Under the pieces are notes generated by a model, which was not told the origin of the DNA, did no database searches, and was given only the letters and a program-made list of their open reading frames with translations. From positions 1 through 54,443 of the forward strand of contig CALHLE010000024.1 of assembly GCA_938034415.1 (NCBI GenBank): a stretch of DNA of 54,443 nt, in the 5' to 3' direction. Shown here one piece after another: positions 36,669-46,120 of the stretch; position 1 is the first letter of the stretch, and each line of letters opens with the position of its first letter. The translations under genes were made by a program, and so were the position numbers. The DNA is from an uncultured Anaerolineae bacterium (lineage in GTDB: Bacteria > Chloroflexota > Anaerolineae > J036 > Brachytrichaceae).

Positions 36669-37754
36669 ATGCCGACGCGCATCCTGGCCATCGAGACCTC
36701 GTGCGACGAGACTGCAGCCGCCGTGATTGACGACGGCCGTTACATCCGCTCCAACATCATCGCCTCACAGACCGACCTGCATCAACGCTACGGCGGCGTG
36801 TTTCCAGAGATGGCTTCGCGGGCGCACGTCGAAGCGATCGGGCCGGTGATTCAGGCAGCGATGGCCGAAGCGCAAGCGTCTTGGGATTCGCTGAGCGCGG
36901 TCGCGGTGACAAAAGGGCCGGGGTTGCCTGGCTCGCTCGTGGTGGGCGTCAACGCGGCCAAGGGCATCTGCCTGGCGCGCGACTTGCCGTTGATCGGCGT
37001 GAATCATCTCGAAGGGCACATCTACTCGCACTGGCTGGAGGCAGATAGCGGCGCTGAGCCTGCATCGCTTGCGCGCCAGCGGTTGCATTCGGCATCGCCC
37101 TTCCCGCTGGTGGCGCTCATCGTCTCCGGCGGACACACCGAGCTGGTGCTGATGCGCGGTCATGGGCAATATCAGCTCCTCGGCCATACCGTGGATGATG
37201 CCGTGGGCGAAGCGTTCGATAAAGTGGCGCGCTTGCTCAACCTGGGCTACCCCGGCGGGCCAGCGATCCAGAAGGCGGCTGAGTCCGGCGATCCACAACG
37301 CTTCAAGTTCTCGCGCCCGCGCGTGTCGCTGGGGGCGAAGACGGTTCGCGCAACCAGCGACGAATACATGTTTTCGTTCAGCGGGGCTAAGACGCACGCC
37401 CTGCGGCTCGTGCAGGACTGGATCAACGCAGACGGCGGCCTCGCGTCTCGCCCGCCGGTCGGCGACATCGCCGCTTCCTTCCAGGACGCCGTGACCGACT
37501 GGCTGGTGGAGAAAACGGCGCGGGCAGTGGAAGCCTTCGGCGTAAAGACGGTGCTGGTCGGCGGCGGCGTCTCGGCCAACCGGCTGCTGCGCGAGAAGAT
37601 GACGGCGCGCTTCGGCGCGGCAGTCTCGTTCCCGCCGCCGGCGCTGTGCACCGACAACGCGGCGATGATCGGCGCAGCCGGTTACTACGCCTTTATGCGC
37701 GGCGTTCGCGACGACTTGGCGATGGACGTAGCGCCGGATTTGAAGCTCGGCTGA
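36669..37754 (+). CDS. tsaD: tRNA N6-adenosine threonylcarbamoyltransferase
   Basis: 361 residues. ILAIETSCDETAAAVIDDGR opens the ASKHA-fold protein. HQRYGGVFPEMASRAHVEAI precedes the metal-binding GVNHLEGHIYSHW (His114, His118). FPLVALIVSGGHTELVLMRG, TVDDAVGEAFDKVARLLNLG and the late VLVGGGVSANRLLREKM with CTDNAAMIGAAGYYAF are complete. TsaD transfers the threonylcarbamoyl group to A37 of ANN-decoding tRNAs with TsaB and TsaE, which are not in this window. gatB follows after 69 bp. Confidence 0.96.
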   Translation: MPTRILAIETSCDETAAAVIDDGRYIRSNIIASQTDLHQRYGGVFPEMASRAHVEAIGPVIQAAMAEAQASWDSLSAVAVTKGPGLPGSLVVGVNAAKGICLARDLPLIGVNHLEGHIYSHWLEADSGAEPASLARQRLHSASPFPLVALIVSGGHTELVLMRGHGQYQLLGHTVDDAVGEAFDKVARLLNLGYPGGPAIQKAAESGDPQRFKFSRPRVSLGAKTVRATSDEYMFSFSGAKTHALRLVQDWINADGGLASRPPVGDIAASFQDAVTDWLVEKTARAVEAFGVKTVLVGGGVSANRLLREKMTARFGAAVSFPPPALCTDNAAMIGAAGYYAFMRGVRDDLAMDVAPDLKLG

Positions 37755-37823
37755 CCACGCGCGAACGGCCCAGTCGCTCCCGAATCGGCGCACATCAAGC
37801 CAAACTGCTGACTGTAGGTTGAC

Positions 37824-39308
37824 ATGGAATACGAAGTCGTCATCGGCATGGAGACCCATGTCGAGCTGGATACTCACAGCAAGATGTTCTGCGCGTGTAG
37901 CGCGCGCTTCTTCGGCGCGGAGCCGAACGTGAATGTGTGCCCAGTGTGCCTGGGCATGCCGGGGGCGCTGCCGGTCATTAACCGGCGCGCTGTCGAGTTC
38001 GCCATGATGGTGGGCCTCGCGCTGAACTGCCAGATCGCCCGACACACCTTCTGGGAGCGCAAGTCGTATTGGTACCCTGACCTGCCCAAGGGCTATCAAA
38101 TCTCGCAATACCAGCGTCCGCTGGCCTACGACGGCTGGCTGGACGTGGACGTGCGCGACCTGAGCACAGGCAATTGGAGCGAAGAGAGCGTCCGCCGGCG
38201 CATTCGCATCCGGCGCGCGCACCTGGAAGAGGACACCGGCAAACTCACCCATGTGGGTGATAAGTCGTATGTGGACTACAACCGCAGCGGCGTGCCGTTG
38301 CTGGAGATCGTGACCGAGCCGGACATCCGCAGCGCCGATGAAGCCTACGCCTACCTCAGCGCATTGCAGCAGCTCGTGCGTTACCTGGGGGTGAGCACGG
38401 GCGACATGGAAAAGGGCGCCATGCGCTGCGAACCGAACATGAGCCTGCGGCCCAAGGGCAGCGCGGGTTTCGGGGTAAAGGTCGAGATCAAGAACCTGAA
38501 CTCGCTGCGCGCCGTGCGCGACGCCATCGCCTACGAGATCCGCCGGCAAACGGCCCTGCTCGAGCGCGGTGAGGCCGTGCAGCAGGTGACGATGGGCTGG
38601 GACGAGAGCCGTGGCGTGACGGTGGTGCAGCGCGAGAAGGAGAGCGCGCACGATTACCGCTACTTCCCCGAACCGGACTTGCCGCCGCTGGAGATAGATG
38701 ACGCCTGGCTGGAGGACGTGCGTCGGCGCGTGCCGGAGCTGGCGCTGGCGCGTCAAGACCGTTATCGCCGCGACTTTGGGCTGAGCGCCTACGACGCTGT
38801 GCAGTTGACGAGTGACCGCGCCATCGCCGATTGGTTCGAGCAGGTCATTGCGGCTGCCCCTGCCGGAGACTTGCGCGCCCGTGCTAAGGCGGCTGCCAAC
38901 TGGATTCAGACCGAAGTCTTCCGCCTGATGAAGGCCAACGCCATCCCCAACGCCGAGATCGCCAGCATTAAGCCGCAGCCGCAACAACTGGCCGAGTTGA
39001 TCGGGCTGGTCGAGCAGCAAGTCATCAATCTCAACACGGCGCGCCAGGTGTTCGAGGAGATGTTTGCCACCGGCGCGGCTCCCAGGGCCATCGTCGAAGC
39101 CAAAGGGCTGGCGCAGGTGAGCGACGTGGATGCGCTTCGCCAGGTCGTCGCCGAGGTGATTGCGGCGCATCCCAGCCAAGTACAGCAATACCGCAGTGGC
39201 CAGGAGAAGGTGTTCGGCTTCCTCGTCGGTCAGGTGATGAAGGCGACCAAAGGCAAAGGCAACGCCCAGGTGATCAACCGGTTGCTGCGCGAGGCGTTGA
39301 AGCCTTGA
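37824..39308 (+). CDS. gatB: Aspartyl/glutamyl-tRNA amidotransferase subunit B
   Basis: 494 residues. [20 protein letters not shown] at the start, [57 protein letters not shown] and [20 protein letters not shown] are signature blocks. A linker and the C-terminal YqeY-like helical domain (about 400-494) end the protein. GatB is the kinase and tRNA-binding subunit of GatCAB, which makes Gln-tRNA(Gln) and Asn-tRNA(Asn). gatA and gatC are not here. AGG six bases before the ATG is a weak SD. Confidence 0.97.
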   Translation: MEYEVVIGMETHVELDTHSKMFCACSARFFGAEPNVNVCPVCLGMPGALPVINRRAVEFAMMVGLALNCQIARHTFWERKSYWYPDLPKGYQISQYQRPLAYDGWLDVDVRDLSTGNWSEESVRRRIRIRRAHLEEDTGKLTHVGDKSYVDYNRSGVPLLEIVTEPDIRSADEAYAYLSALQQLVRYLGVSTGDMEKGAMRCEPNMSLRPKGSAGFGVKVEIKNLNSLRAVRDAIAYEIRRQTALLERGEAVQQVTMGWDESRGVTVVQREKESAHDYRYFPEPDLPPLEIDDAWLEDVRRRVPELALARQDRYRRDFGLSAYDAVQLTSDRAIADWFEQVIAAAPAGDLRARAKAAANWIQTEVFRLMKANAIPNAEIASIKPQPQQLAELIGLVEQQVINLNTARQVFEEMFATGAAPRAIVEAKGLAQVSDVDALRQVVAEVIAAHPSQVQQYRSGQEKVFGFLVGQVMKATKGKGNAQVINRLLREALKP

Positions 39309-39344
39309 TAAAGCGCTTCGCGCATCGTTCAGGGGCGACTCCGC

Positions 39345-39821
39345 CTACGCCGGCCCGATGTGCCCTTGGCCAAAGTACAGCCGCGCCGCGTTGCGATGGA
39401 GGATGTCCAAGGCAGCCGCGTCGGCCTCCGCCGGTGACAAGTCGCCATCGGCGATGGCTTCCGAAAGCACTTCGGCGATGACCTCGCGTCCGCAGCGCGC
39501 GCCGAGGTAGAACGTCTCTGGGATGAGGTGGGCGTCGGTGGAGAACATGATCTTGCTGATCGGCGCTAGCTCCAACGCCGCGCGCGCGGCGAAGCGCATC
39601 CCGGCGCGGCTCAGGTAGGGCAAAGCCAGGCCTAGGTCGAGATAAGCATTCGGGTAGACAGCGGCTAGGTATCCCCCTTCGCGCGTGAAGGGATAGCCCG
39701 CATGCAGCAGCACGATCGGTGCGCGACGCAGCGTGGCGTCCTCGAAGATCGGGCGTAGGTGCAGCGGGTTGGCCGTCCGCAGGTCCAGGTCGGGATCGCC
39801 GAAGCCGGTGTGGAATTGCAC
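39345..39821 (-). pseudogene. Amidohydrolase (amidohydrolase_2 family), C-terminal fragment
   Basis: About 158 residues. VQFHTGFGDPDLDLRTANPL, RRAPIVLLHAGYPFTREGGY, YPNAYLDLGLALPYLS, KIMFSTDAHLIPETFYLGAR and LHRNAARLYFGQ correspond to the C-terminal half of a roughly 370-residue TIM-barrel amidohydrolase. The N-terminal half, with the HxH metal pair, is missing. Just upstream, the reading frame continues only into unrelated sequence belonging to the end of the nucleotidyltransferase remnant. The break falls exactly before PVQFHTG, so this looks like a gene cut by a rearrangement. A GTG at 39821 could start a short peptide, but it could not be a working enzyme. Confidence 0.82.
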
Positions 39822-39826
39822 CGGCC

Positions 39827-40137
39827 TTACGCTGACTCCCTTAAGGCGCGTTCCAGCAAGCCACCTACGTTGAGTTTGTTTGCCCAGTCACGCAAGTGCT
39901 TTAGGTCGAGTGCTCCGGCGCGAGTTTTCATGACGCCGAGGACATCGCGCCACTGCCGTTCGGACACTTCGCCGCCCAGGCGATACCATTCCAATCAGCC
40001 ACAATATCCGCGTCCTGCGTAGTGCGCACCATCCCGTAGAGCGTGGATGCCAGCGAGCCGCCGATGAGATAAGAGACGCCGAGACTTTCAAAAACGCGCG
40101 TCACTTTGAGCGTGACTTCGAGCGGCTCATTCTGCAT
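39827..40137 (-). pseudogene. Nucleotidyltransferase remnant with internal deletion and frameshift
   Basis: The 5' frame from ATG 40137 gives MQNEPLEVTLKVTRVFESLG, then SYLIGGSLASTLYGMVRTTQ and DADIVAD, the start of a nucleotidyltransferase with its GGS and DxD motif. Near 39991-39996 the frame must change to continue as EWYRLGGEVSERQWRDVLGV, RAGALDLKHLRDWANKLNVG and GLLERALRESA with a stop at 39827-39829. The segment between DADIVAD and EWYRLGG, normally some 80-100 residues, is absent, and reading on in the first frame stops at 39928. The gene is therefore dead. It overlaps the upstream small gene by 11 bp, as in intact pairs of this kind. Confidence 0.82.
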
Positions 40138-40381
40138 CCGGTAAATCTCCGTATGCCTTGCGCGCCAATTCTTCTCCTAAGAGCAGACCGGCCAGCCTGC
40201 GGCGTAATTCGGCTTCGGTTGCTTGCGGATACCGGGCGCGTAGGCCCGTGAGCGCCAGCAGGCGGGCAGAGGCATTCAACTGCGCCAGCATTTGCATTTT
40301 GCGAGTGGGGCTTGCCTGCCGCCATAATTCAACTTGCAGGGCTTCCATTTTTGGATGCGTATCCGGATATAGTGCGGTCAT
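40127..40381 (-). CDS. Small partner protein of the nucleotidyltransferase remnant
   Basis: 84 residues from ATG 40381. TRKMQMLAQLNASARLLALT, GLRARYPQATEAELRRRLAG and LLLGEELARKAYGDLP form an all-helical, Arg-rich protein. In Chloroflexota and cyanobacteria I recall proteins of this form directly upstream of AbiEii-like nucleotidyltransferase genes. The overlap with the broken gene at 40137 supports such a two-gene, toxin-antitoxin-like unit. This half is still intact. Function otherwise unknown. Confidence 0.72.
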   Translation of the reverse strand: MTALYPDTHPKMEALQVELWRQASPTRKMQMLAQLNASARLLALTGLRARYPQATEAELRRRLAGLLLGEELARKAYGDLPDAE

Positions 40382-40434
40382 CGTTTCTTCACAGAATGCT
40401 GCTGTTCTTGCGCCCAGGCGCAGATGGATCACGG

Positions 40435-41181
40435 TCAAACTGTAGGCGTAGCCACGAGGGGTGGCGGGGCGTCGTCCCTCTTTTCGTCTTGATGGCTCGC
40501 TGCGCGCGGCGCCAGCTCGCTCGCCCGCTCCAGCGCGTCGCGCGCGGCGAGTTGCTCGGCCATCTGTTTGCTGGAGCCGCGCCCGACGCCGGCCACGCGG
40601 TCGCCCAGCCGCACTTCGACGGTGAACACCTTCGCGTGATCCGGCCCCTCGGTGGCCACGAGCCTGTAGCGCGGCGTGATGCCCAGCACGCCCTGGCTCC
40701 ACTCCTGCAGGTGGCTCTTGGCGTCGCGGTCGAGCTTGGCCTGCACGATCTCCGGTGTGGCCTGGGCAAGCAGGGGCACGACGAAGTCGCGCACCGCTTC
40801 GATGCCCTGATCAAGGTAGAGCGCGCCGAGTAGCGCTTCAAAGGCGTCGCCGAGGATGTTGGCGCGTTCGCGGCCGCCGGTGTCAATCTCGCCTCTGCCC
40901 AGCCGCAGCCGTTCCGGCAACCCCACCTGACGGGCAAACTTCGCCAGCGTGCTCACGCGCACCAGCGCGGCGCGGACGCTGGTTAGCCGACCTTCGTCGT
41001 ACTCCGGGAACTGCTCGAACAGCCACGCCCCAGCAATGAAATCCAACACCGCATCGCCGAGGAACTCCAGGCGCTCGTTATCGGCAGCTTGTTCTTCGGG
41101 ATGCTCGTTGACGTAGGACGTGTGGGTGAGCGCGCGTTCGAGGAGCGTCGGGTCGTTGAAGGCCGGCAGTTCAACCGTCAT
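40435..41181 (-). CDS. rnc: Ribonuclease III
   Basis: 248 residues. The catalytic signature is NERLEFLGDAVLDFIAGAWL (36-46 core), with RANILGDAFEALLGALYLDQ holding the second metal site. The dsRNA-binding domain spans about 150-220 (DAKSHLQEWSQGVLGITPRY, GRGSSKQMAEQLAARDALER). It processes rRNA precursors and double-stranded RNA. A charged tail of about 25 residues follows the dsRBD. The start overlaps the fabF stop by 11 bp, consistent with the widely conserved fabF-rnc order. Confidence 0.96.
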   Translation of the reverse strand: MTVELPAFNDPTLLERALTHTSYVNEHPEEQAADNERLEFLGDAVLDFIAGAWLFEQFPEYDEGRLTSVRAALVRVSTLAKFARQVGLPERLRLGRGEIDTGGRERANILGDAFEALLGALYLDQGIEAVRDFVVPLLAQATPEIVQAKLDRDAKSHLQEWSQGVLGITPRYRLVATEGPDHAKVFTVEVRLGDRVAGVGRGSSKQMAEQLAARDALERASELAPRAASHQDEKRDDAPPPLVATPTV

Positions 41182-42424
41182 ACCGCTTGAAGATCAGCAC
41201 GCTGTTGTGCCCGCCGAAACCGAACGAGTTGTTCATCGCCACGTTCACGCGGTGCTTGCGCGCCTCGCCCGGCACGTAGTCCAGGTCGCACTGCGGGTCG
41301 GGTTCGACGAGGTTGCGCGTGGGCGGGATGATGCCGCGTTGGATGGCGTAGATGCACACCGCGGCCTCTAGTGCGCCGGTTGCGCCCATCATGTGGCCGG
41401 TCATGCTCTTCGTGCTGCTTATAGGCACTTTGTAGGCGTAGTCGCCGAGCGCGGTCTTTACGGCCTGCGTTTCTGCGATGTCGTTCAGCGGCGTCGCCGT
41501 GCCGTGGGCATTGATGTAGTCAATGTCCTCTGGGCGAACGTTGGCGCACTCCATGGCGCGGCGAATGGCTTTGGCCGCGCCGGCGCCGCCTTCGGCAGGC
41601 GCGATGACGTGGAAGGCGTCGGTGGTCTGGCCGAAGCCGGCGATCTCCGCCAGGATGTTCGCGCCGCGCCGGAGGGCGAATTCCAACTCCTCCAACACCA
41701 TGACGCATGCTCCCTCGCCCATCACCACCCCATCACGATGCTTATCGAAGGGCTTAGGCGAGGTGGACGGCAGCTCGTTATTGTGGCTGAGCGCGCCCAG
41801 CCGGTCGAAGCCGGCCATGCCCAGCGCGCTGACTGTAGCATCGGCTCCGCCGGCGATCATGGCGATCGCCGCCCCGCGCCGGATGATCTCGAACGCCTGG
41901 CCCAGGCTATCGTTGCTGGTGGCGCAGGCTGAGGCGGGCGAATACGACGGGCCACGTGCGCCCAGATCAATGGCAATCATGCCCGATGCACCGTTGCTCA
42001 TGATCATCGGGATGGCAAAAGGATTGATCCGGCGCGGCCCCTGCTCGCGCAACACATCGTGCTGGGCCAGCATAGTGTTAAAGCCGCCCACCGACGATCC
42101 GACGACTACGCCGACATCATCGGCGATGTCAGGCGTGATGGTGAAGTTTGCCTGACGGACGGCTTGTCGCGCGGCAGCGAGGGCGTACTGCTCGAACAGG
42201 TCGGTGCGGCGCACCTCGCGCGGGTCAATGAAATTGGCCGGGTCAAAATTTTTGACTTCGCACGCGACATGCACAGGCAGCAGGTTGGGGTCAAAGCGAG
42301 TGATCGGCCCAACACCCGACCGGCCGTTGATCAACGCCTCCCAGGTGCATTCCATGTCTAATCCGAGCGGCGTAATGGCACCGATGCCGGTCACGACAAC
42401 TCTTCGATGATGATGATTCTGCAT
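41171..42424 (-). CDS. fabF: 3-oxoacyl-[acyl-carrier-protein] synthase II
   Basis: 417 residues from ATG 42424 (MQNHHHRRVVVTGIGAITPL); a GGAG SD lies just upstream, and a frame start 20 codons earlier is not used. PSYSPASACATSNDSLGQAF contains nucleophile Cys167. INAHGTATPLNDIAET and SSTKSMTGHMMGATGALEAA supply the two catalytic His residues, and NNSFGFGGHNSVL ends the protein. FabF elongates acyl chains by condensing them with malonyl-ACP in type II fatty acid synthesis. acpP is not upstream here; a glycosyltransferase gene is. Confidence 0.96.
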   Translation of the reverse strand: MQNHHHRRVVVTGIGAITPLGLDMECTWEALINGRSGVGPITRFDPNLLPVHVACEVKNFDPANFIDPREVRRTDLFEQYALAAARQAVRQANFTITPDIADDVGVVVGSSVGGFNTMLAQHDVLREQGPRRINPFAIPMIMSNGASGMIAIDLGARGPSYSPASACATSNDSLGQAFEIIRRGAAIAMIAGGADATVSALGMAGFDRLGALSHNNELPSTSPKPFDKHRDGVVMGEGACVMVLEELEFALRRGANILAEIAGFGQTTDAFHVIAPAEGGAGAAKAIRRAMECANVRPEDIDYINAHGTATPLNDIAETQAVKTALGDYAYKVPISSTKSMTGHMMGATGALEAAVCIYAIQRGIIPPTRNLVEPDPQCDLDYVPGEARKHRVNVAMNNSFGFGGHNSVLIFKRYDG

Positions 42425-42450
42425 GTGTCTCTCCGCTGGCCGACCGCAGC

Positions 42451-43194
42451 CTACTCCCGAAACTTGGACGTTCGGACGCGCCACAGACCCTTCAGGTCTT
42501 CAATCGCAGTGGGAATGATCTTCACCCGAGAATCGAGGTCTTCGATCCACTCCACGGGCACCTCCCAAATTTTATAGCCTTGTTGCTCGGCGCGGATGAG
42601 CAGCTCGGAATCGAAGAACCAGTGGTCGTCCTGGATGTGCGGGACGAGGTCTTTCACGGCCTGGCGAGAAAGGGCTTTGAAGCCGCATTGCGCGTCGGAG
42701 AAGCGCCGGCGGGGAAACATGAGCTTGACGATCAGGTTATAAGCCCGCGAAATCACCTCGCGCTTGAGTTGGCGGGTGACGCGAGCGCCGGGCATGAGCC
42801 GCGAGCCGGTCGCAACATGATATTCGCCGGCAAAGAGCGGATCCACCATCGGCATCAAGTGTTTCAAATTAGTGGACAAATCCACGTCCATGTAGCACAC
42901 CACGTCCGCATCCGACGCCAGCCACGACTTTTTGAGCGCTCGGCCGCGCCCTTTTTGGTCGAGATGGATGTAGGTCACCTCGCCGGGGTACTTGTGCGCC
43001 AGCTGCTTGGCGATCTCCAGCGTGCGGTCCGTCGAGGCGTTATTGGCGACCACAATGCGCCACTTGTACGGGCAATGGGCCTTTAGAAAATCGCGCAGCT
43101 TAGTGACGCTAGGCTCAAGATCACGCTCTTCGTTATAGACGGGGATAACGATGTCGAGGGTCTTCGGCGACTGTGCGGCGATCGGATTGGCCAT
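42451..43194 (-). CDS. GT2 glycosyltransferase, dolichol-phosphate-mannose-synthase-like
   Basis: 247 residues. TLDIVIPVYNEERDLEPSVT, RIVVANNASTDRTLEIAKQ, QKGRGRALKKSWLASDADVV and YMDVDLSTNLKHLMPMVD (DxD metal motif) define a GT-A family 2 enzyme. GSRLMPGARVTRQLKREVIS and DAQCGFKALSRQAVKDLVPH are typical of the Dpm1/DPG-synthase type. No transmembrane segment is visible. It probably makes a polyprenyl-phosphate sugar, which could be the donor for a GT-C enzyme such as the one at 7635-10046, an inference only. Confidence 0.9.
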   Translation of the reverse strand: MANPIAAQSPKTLDIVIPVYNEERDLEPSVTKLRDFLKAHCPYKWRIVVANNASTDRTLEIAKQLAHKYPGEVTYIHLDQKGRGRALKKSWLASDADVVCYMDVDLSTNLKHLMPMVDPLFAGEYHVATGSRLMPGARVTRQLKREVISRAYNLIVKLMFPRRRFSDAQCGFKALSRQAVKDLVPHIQDDHWFFDSELLIRAEQQGYKIWEVPVEWIEDLDSRVKIIPTAIEDLKGLWRVRTSKFRE

Positions 43195-43207
43195 CGCAGT
43201 AAGGGCG

Positions 43208-43213
43208 ATTATA
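43208..43213 (-). promoter_or_regulatory. -10 element upstream of the GT2 gene
   Basis: Minus-strand TATAAT ends 13 nt before ATG 43194, giving a leader of only about 6-7 nt. No SD. It belongs to the short-leader class but is not strictly leaderless. Confidence 0.45.
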
Positions 43214-43396
43214 TCTTTGATACGGTTGACTGATTGCCATAGAATCCCCTCGCGGAGATGGGCTTTTCACCTGTATGTGCGTTACTCGTTCCTGCGTCGT
43301 CTGCTCAATAGTCGTCCATCGCCGCGAAATCATCACGCTCGAACGGGCATCATCTCCAACTTGCAACCTGCTACTGCAAGCTTATTTATCCCAACC

Positions 43397-44734
43397 TTAG
43401 CCTTTCTTTAGCGGCGGCAGCCGGAAGCTCAACCACGCGCCGCAAGCCGCCAGCAGGCTGACAAAGCCGAACATCACTGCATAGCCGACCAGGGCTTGGC
43501 CACGCGCCGCGAGCGCATCTATCCACATGCCGCCGACGACTGGCGACAAGGCGACCACGCCGCCAAGCGTGTTGATGGCGCCGACGTACATGGCGCGGTG
43601 TCGTTCCGGCGCGCTGTCCAAGAGGTAGCCGAGCGCGCCGAGCACCAGCGAATGTTCGATCGCCCCGCGCAGCGCGAAGATCGCGATGAAACCGGCGATC
43701 GCCAGGTCGCGCGCCGGCGCGCCGCGCGGCAAAGTGGCCAGTGCGTAGATCAACGCAAGCAGCGGCGCGGCAAGCTGCATGAGCGATGCCGCGCGCACCA
43801 CGCTCAGCGCCGTGAATCGGTCGGCCAGCCAGCCGAACAACGCGATGCCGCCGATGCCGCCGATGATCAACGCAATGTTGAAGATGCCGGTGGCCGAATC
43901 ATCGAGGCCGAGTTGATCCTTGGCGAAGACCAGGTAGAACGAGGCAGCCATCAACTCGATGCCGGTAAGGAGGCGCACGATCATGATGCGCCGGAAGACG
44001 GGATCGGTGCGCGTCGCTTCTTTCAAGCTGGCGATGAAATTCGAGTTTTGCGTGTGGGCGTGCTCTGTTTCGGCCATCGGGTTCTCTCGCAGCAGGCTGA
44101 TGATGGCCAGCGAGATCGCCATGCAGAGCCAGGTGCAGCCAAAGATGAACGCATAGTTTTGCGGGAAGGGCAATCCGTCCGGCTGCAACACACGCTCCAC
44201 GATCAAGCCGGCGCCAATGCCGAAGAGTCCGCCTATGAACTGGCCGACCGAGACGCTGCGCGCGCGCATGCGCGGCGAGAGCGCCCGGCTCATCATGTCG
44301 AACCAGGCCACGCCGGCTAACGCGTCGCACACGTTGAAGAGGGTCAGACACCCGACCAACACCCATACGGTCAGGATCGGCGCCTGCGCCTGGGTGATGA
44401 GCAACCAGAGCGCAATCAATAGCAGCGCATTGCGGCCGATCAGGCTGGGAATTATCAGGTACGGCTTCTGCCAGCGTTTGCCCCGCACGATGTGCGCCGC
44501 GACAAGCTGCGGCAGAAACCACGTCACCGACCACGTCATGCCCACCACGCCGATGAGCGTCTTGTCATTGGTGAGCTGCGACGCCAGACCGACCAGCACG
44601 GTCGTCGCCGGGATAAAGTAGGTGCCGACCATGAATGCCGCGATGTCGCCGGTGAAGGCCAGGACATTACGATAGGAATCTATTGGGACGAGCGTTTGAC
44701 GATCTTCGATAGTGGACTGCGCAATAGTGGTCAC
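43397..44734 (-). CDS. Major facilitator superfamily transporter
   Basis: 445 residues with about 12 transmembrane segments. LAFTGDIAAFMVGTYFIPAT opens the first helix pair; AWFDMMSRALSPRMRARSVS and LFGWLADRFTALSVVRAASL resemble MFS loop motifs. ERHRAMYVGAINTLGGVVAL lies near the C-terminal repeat. No substrate group is recognisable. The start is GTG 44734, with TATGAT ending 6 nt upstream and no SD, so the mRNA may be leaderless. A 200-bp spacer separates it from the GT2 gene. Confidence 0.85.
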   Translation of the reverse strand: MTTIAQSTIEDRQTLVPIDSYRNVLAFTGDIAAFMVGTYFIPATTVLVGLASQLTNDKTLIGVVGMTWSVTWFLPQLVAAHIVRGKRWQKPYLIIPSLIGRNALLLIALWLLITQAQAPILTVWVLVGCLTLFNVCDALAGVAWFDMMSRALSPRMRARSVSVGQFIGGLFGIGAGLIVERVLQPDGLPFPQNYAFIFGCTWLCMAISLAIISLLRENPMAETEHAHTQNSNFIASLKEATRTDPVFRRIMIVRLLTGIELMAASFYLVFAKDQLGLDDSATGIFNIALIIGGIGGIALFGWLADRFTALSVVRAASLMQLAAPLLALIYALATLPRGAPARDLAIAGFIAIFALRGAIEHSLVLGALGYLLDSAPERHRAMYVGAINTLGGVVALSPVVGGMWIDALAARGQALVGYAVMFGFVSLLAACGAWLSFRLPPLKKG

Positions 44735-44924
44735 AGGACAATCATACGCGAGCGGAAATGAACCTCGCTATGGAACCTCGTTTCAACCGTCATACCAGCA
44801 TCTCGTGCGCCATGCGCATGTGGTATAACGCGACGCGAACATACCCGAAGCCTCTGCTTATATCAGCCCTTGGCTGGGCCTGTGCCGCAGCCGACTCATC
44901 AGCACGAGACGGAGCCAGAACGAT
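44735..44924. other. Divergent spacer between MFS and SH3b genes
   Basis: 190 bp holding the MFS -10 (44746-44741) and TATAAC (44823-44828) for the SH3b gene, which would leave a leader of about 90 nt. No further gene is seen. Confidence 0.4.
44741..44746 (-). promoter_or_regulatory. -10 element directly before the MFS GTG start
   Basis: Minus-strand TATGAT is followed by TGTCCT and then GTG 44734. The 6-nt spacing predicts a leaderless transcript. Confidence 0.5.
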
Positions 44925-46097
44925 ATGGCCTTCGCAAATCGAGCGCGCAATACGTTTATCGCCATCGTAGTGGGCGCCTTAGCCCTCACAGCCTCGCCAC
45001 AATCCGCCGGCATGGTCAGCCTGCGCGCGGCTGTCGCTCAGACGGGCGCGCTATACCGGCCCGGTTACAACCTGCTCATCAATCCGGGGCACGAGCACCC
45101 GGGGGTCTATTTCGCCGGCCGCGGCGAGATCAACGTGGCCTGGGGATGGCTGCCCTTCTGGGAAGAGCCGCCCGCAGGCGTTGATCCACGCGATCCTTAC
45201 TTCCGCACGCCGGAGTTCCGGCCGGTCTTCCAGCATGAGTATCCCTATCGGGTGCACAGCGGCGGGGGCTCGAACCGCTGGTTCAACTTCTTCTCTCTGA
45301 ACAAGAAGGCCGGCATCATGCAATACGTCATGAACCTGCCGATCGGGGCGCCCATCCGCTTTACCTCGTGGCTGCAGCTTTGGTCGAGCCACCTGAGCGA
45401 GCAATCGGAGATCCCGCCGAAGTCCATTCAGGACGGCAACCTCAAGGTGCGCGTATGCATTGACCAAGACGGCGGCCCGCGCGACATGAGCGACCCGAAC
45501 CTGGTCTGCTCCGATTGGGCGCAGCCCTACGACCGCTGGGAACAGCTCTCGGTGGATGGCGTGGCGATGAACAGCGTGGTGAACGTGCTGATTTGGAGTT
45601 CGGCGGAGTTTCCGGTCGAGCACAACGACGTCCACGCCGACGATAGCTGCTTTGAGATCCTGCCGGCGCGGGGCGCGAAGGGCATCTGCCTCGGCCAAGG
45701 ATTCATCGAGACCGGGCCGGGCGTCGTCCCCCCACCGGACAACGTAGCCAGCATTAGAGCGACTGCTGCAGACCAAGCGCAAGCAAAGCCGCAGCCGGCG
45801 CTCACGCCGGTGAAAGCGCCTACGGGCGCGCAGCCTGCGCTTGCCGTTAACGCGCGCAGCAGCCTGAACATCCGTGCCGAGCCGAACCAGAAGGCCAAGA
45901 TCATCGGCAACGCCAAGCGCGGTGCAATCCTGCCCGTGCTGGGAAAGAGCAAAGACGGCAAGTGGTTCCAGGTCAGGCAGCAAAACAAGCGCGGGTGGGT
46001 GTTGGCCAGTTTGACGCTGCCCAATGCCGCAGCGCAGGCAATGCCGACTATCGCGCTCGACGCCGATGAAGAAGTGAGCAGCGACGGCAAGCGATGA
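44925..46097 (+). CDS. Secreted protein with C-terminal SH3b domain
   Basis: 390 residues. A Sec signal peptide (NTFIAIVVGALALTASPQSA) precedes a beta-rich region of about 200 residues. It begins YNLLINPGHEHPGVYFAGRG and includes INVAWGWLPFWEEPP, a carbohydrate-binding-like layout frequent in Chloroflexota exoproteins. A Pro/Ala linker leads to an SH3b domain at about 305-365 (ARSSLNIRAEPNQKAKIIGN, GKWFQVRQQNKRGWVLASL). It probably binds cell-surface polymers and is not an enzyme. A GGAG lies 10 nt before the ATG, and TATAAC (44823-44828) is a distant -10 candidate. The M1-type peptidase gene follows. Confidence 0.85.
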   Translation: MAFANRARNTFIAIVVGALALTASPQSAGMVSLRAAVAQTGALYRPGYNLLINPGHEHPGVYFAGRGEINVAWGWLPFWEEPPAGVDPRDPYFRTPEFRPVFQHEYPYRVHSGGGSNRWFNFFSLNKKAGIMQYVMNLPIGAPIRFTSWLQLWSSHLSEQSEIPPKSIQDGNLKVRVCIDQDGGPRDMSDPNLVCSDWAQPYDRWEQLSVDGVAMNSVVNVLIWSSAEFPVEHNDVHADDSCFEILPARGAKGICLGQGFIETGPGVVPPPDNVASIRATAADQAQAKPQPALTPVKAPTGAQPALAVNARSSLNIRAEPNQKAKIIGNAKRGAILPVLGKSKDGKWFQVRQQNKRGWVLASLTLPNAAAQAMPTIALDADEEVSSDGKR

Positions 46098-46120
46098 GCT
46101 TGCGAGAAATGCGAGAAAGT

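Noticed and set aside
36765-39188. 807-codon open frame on the minus strand opposite tsaD and gatB
   Set aside because: Lies entirely antisense to two well-recognised genes, has a His/Arg/Val-rich composition and no recognisable domain; long antisense frames are expected in GC-rich DNA.
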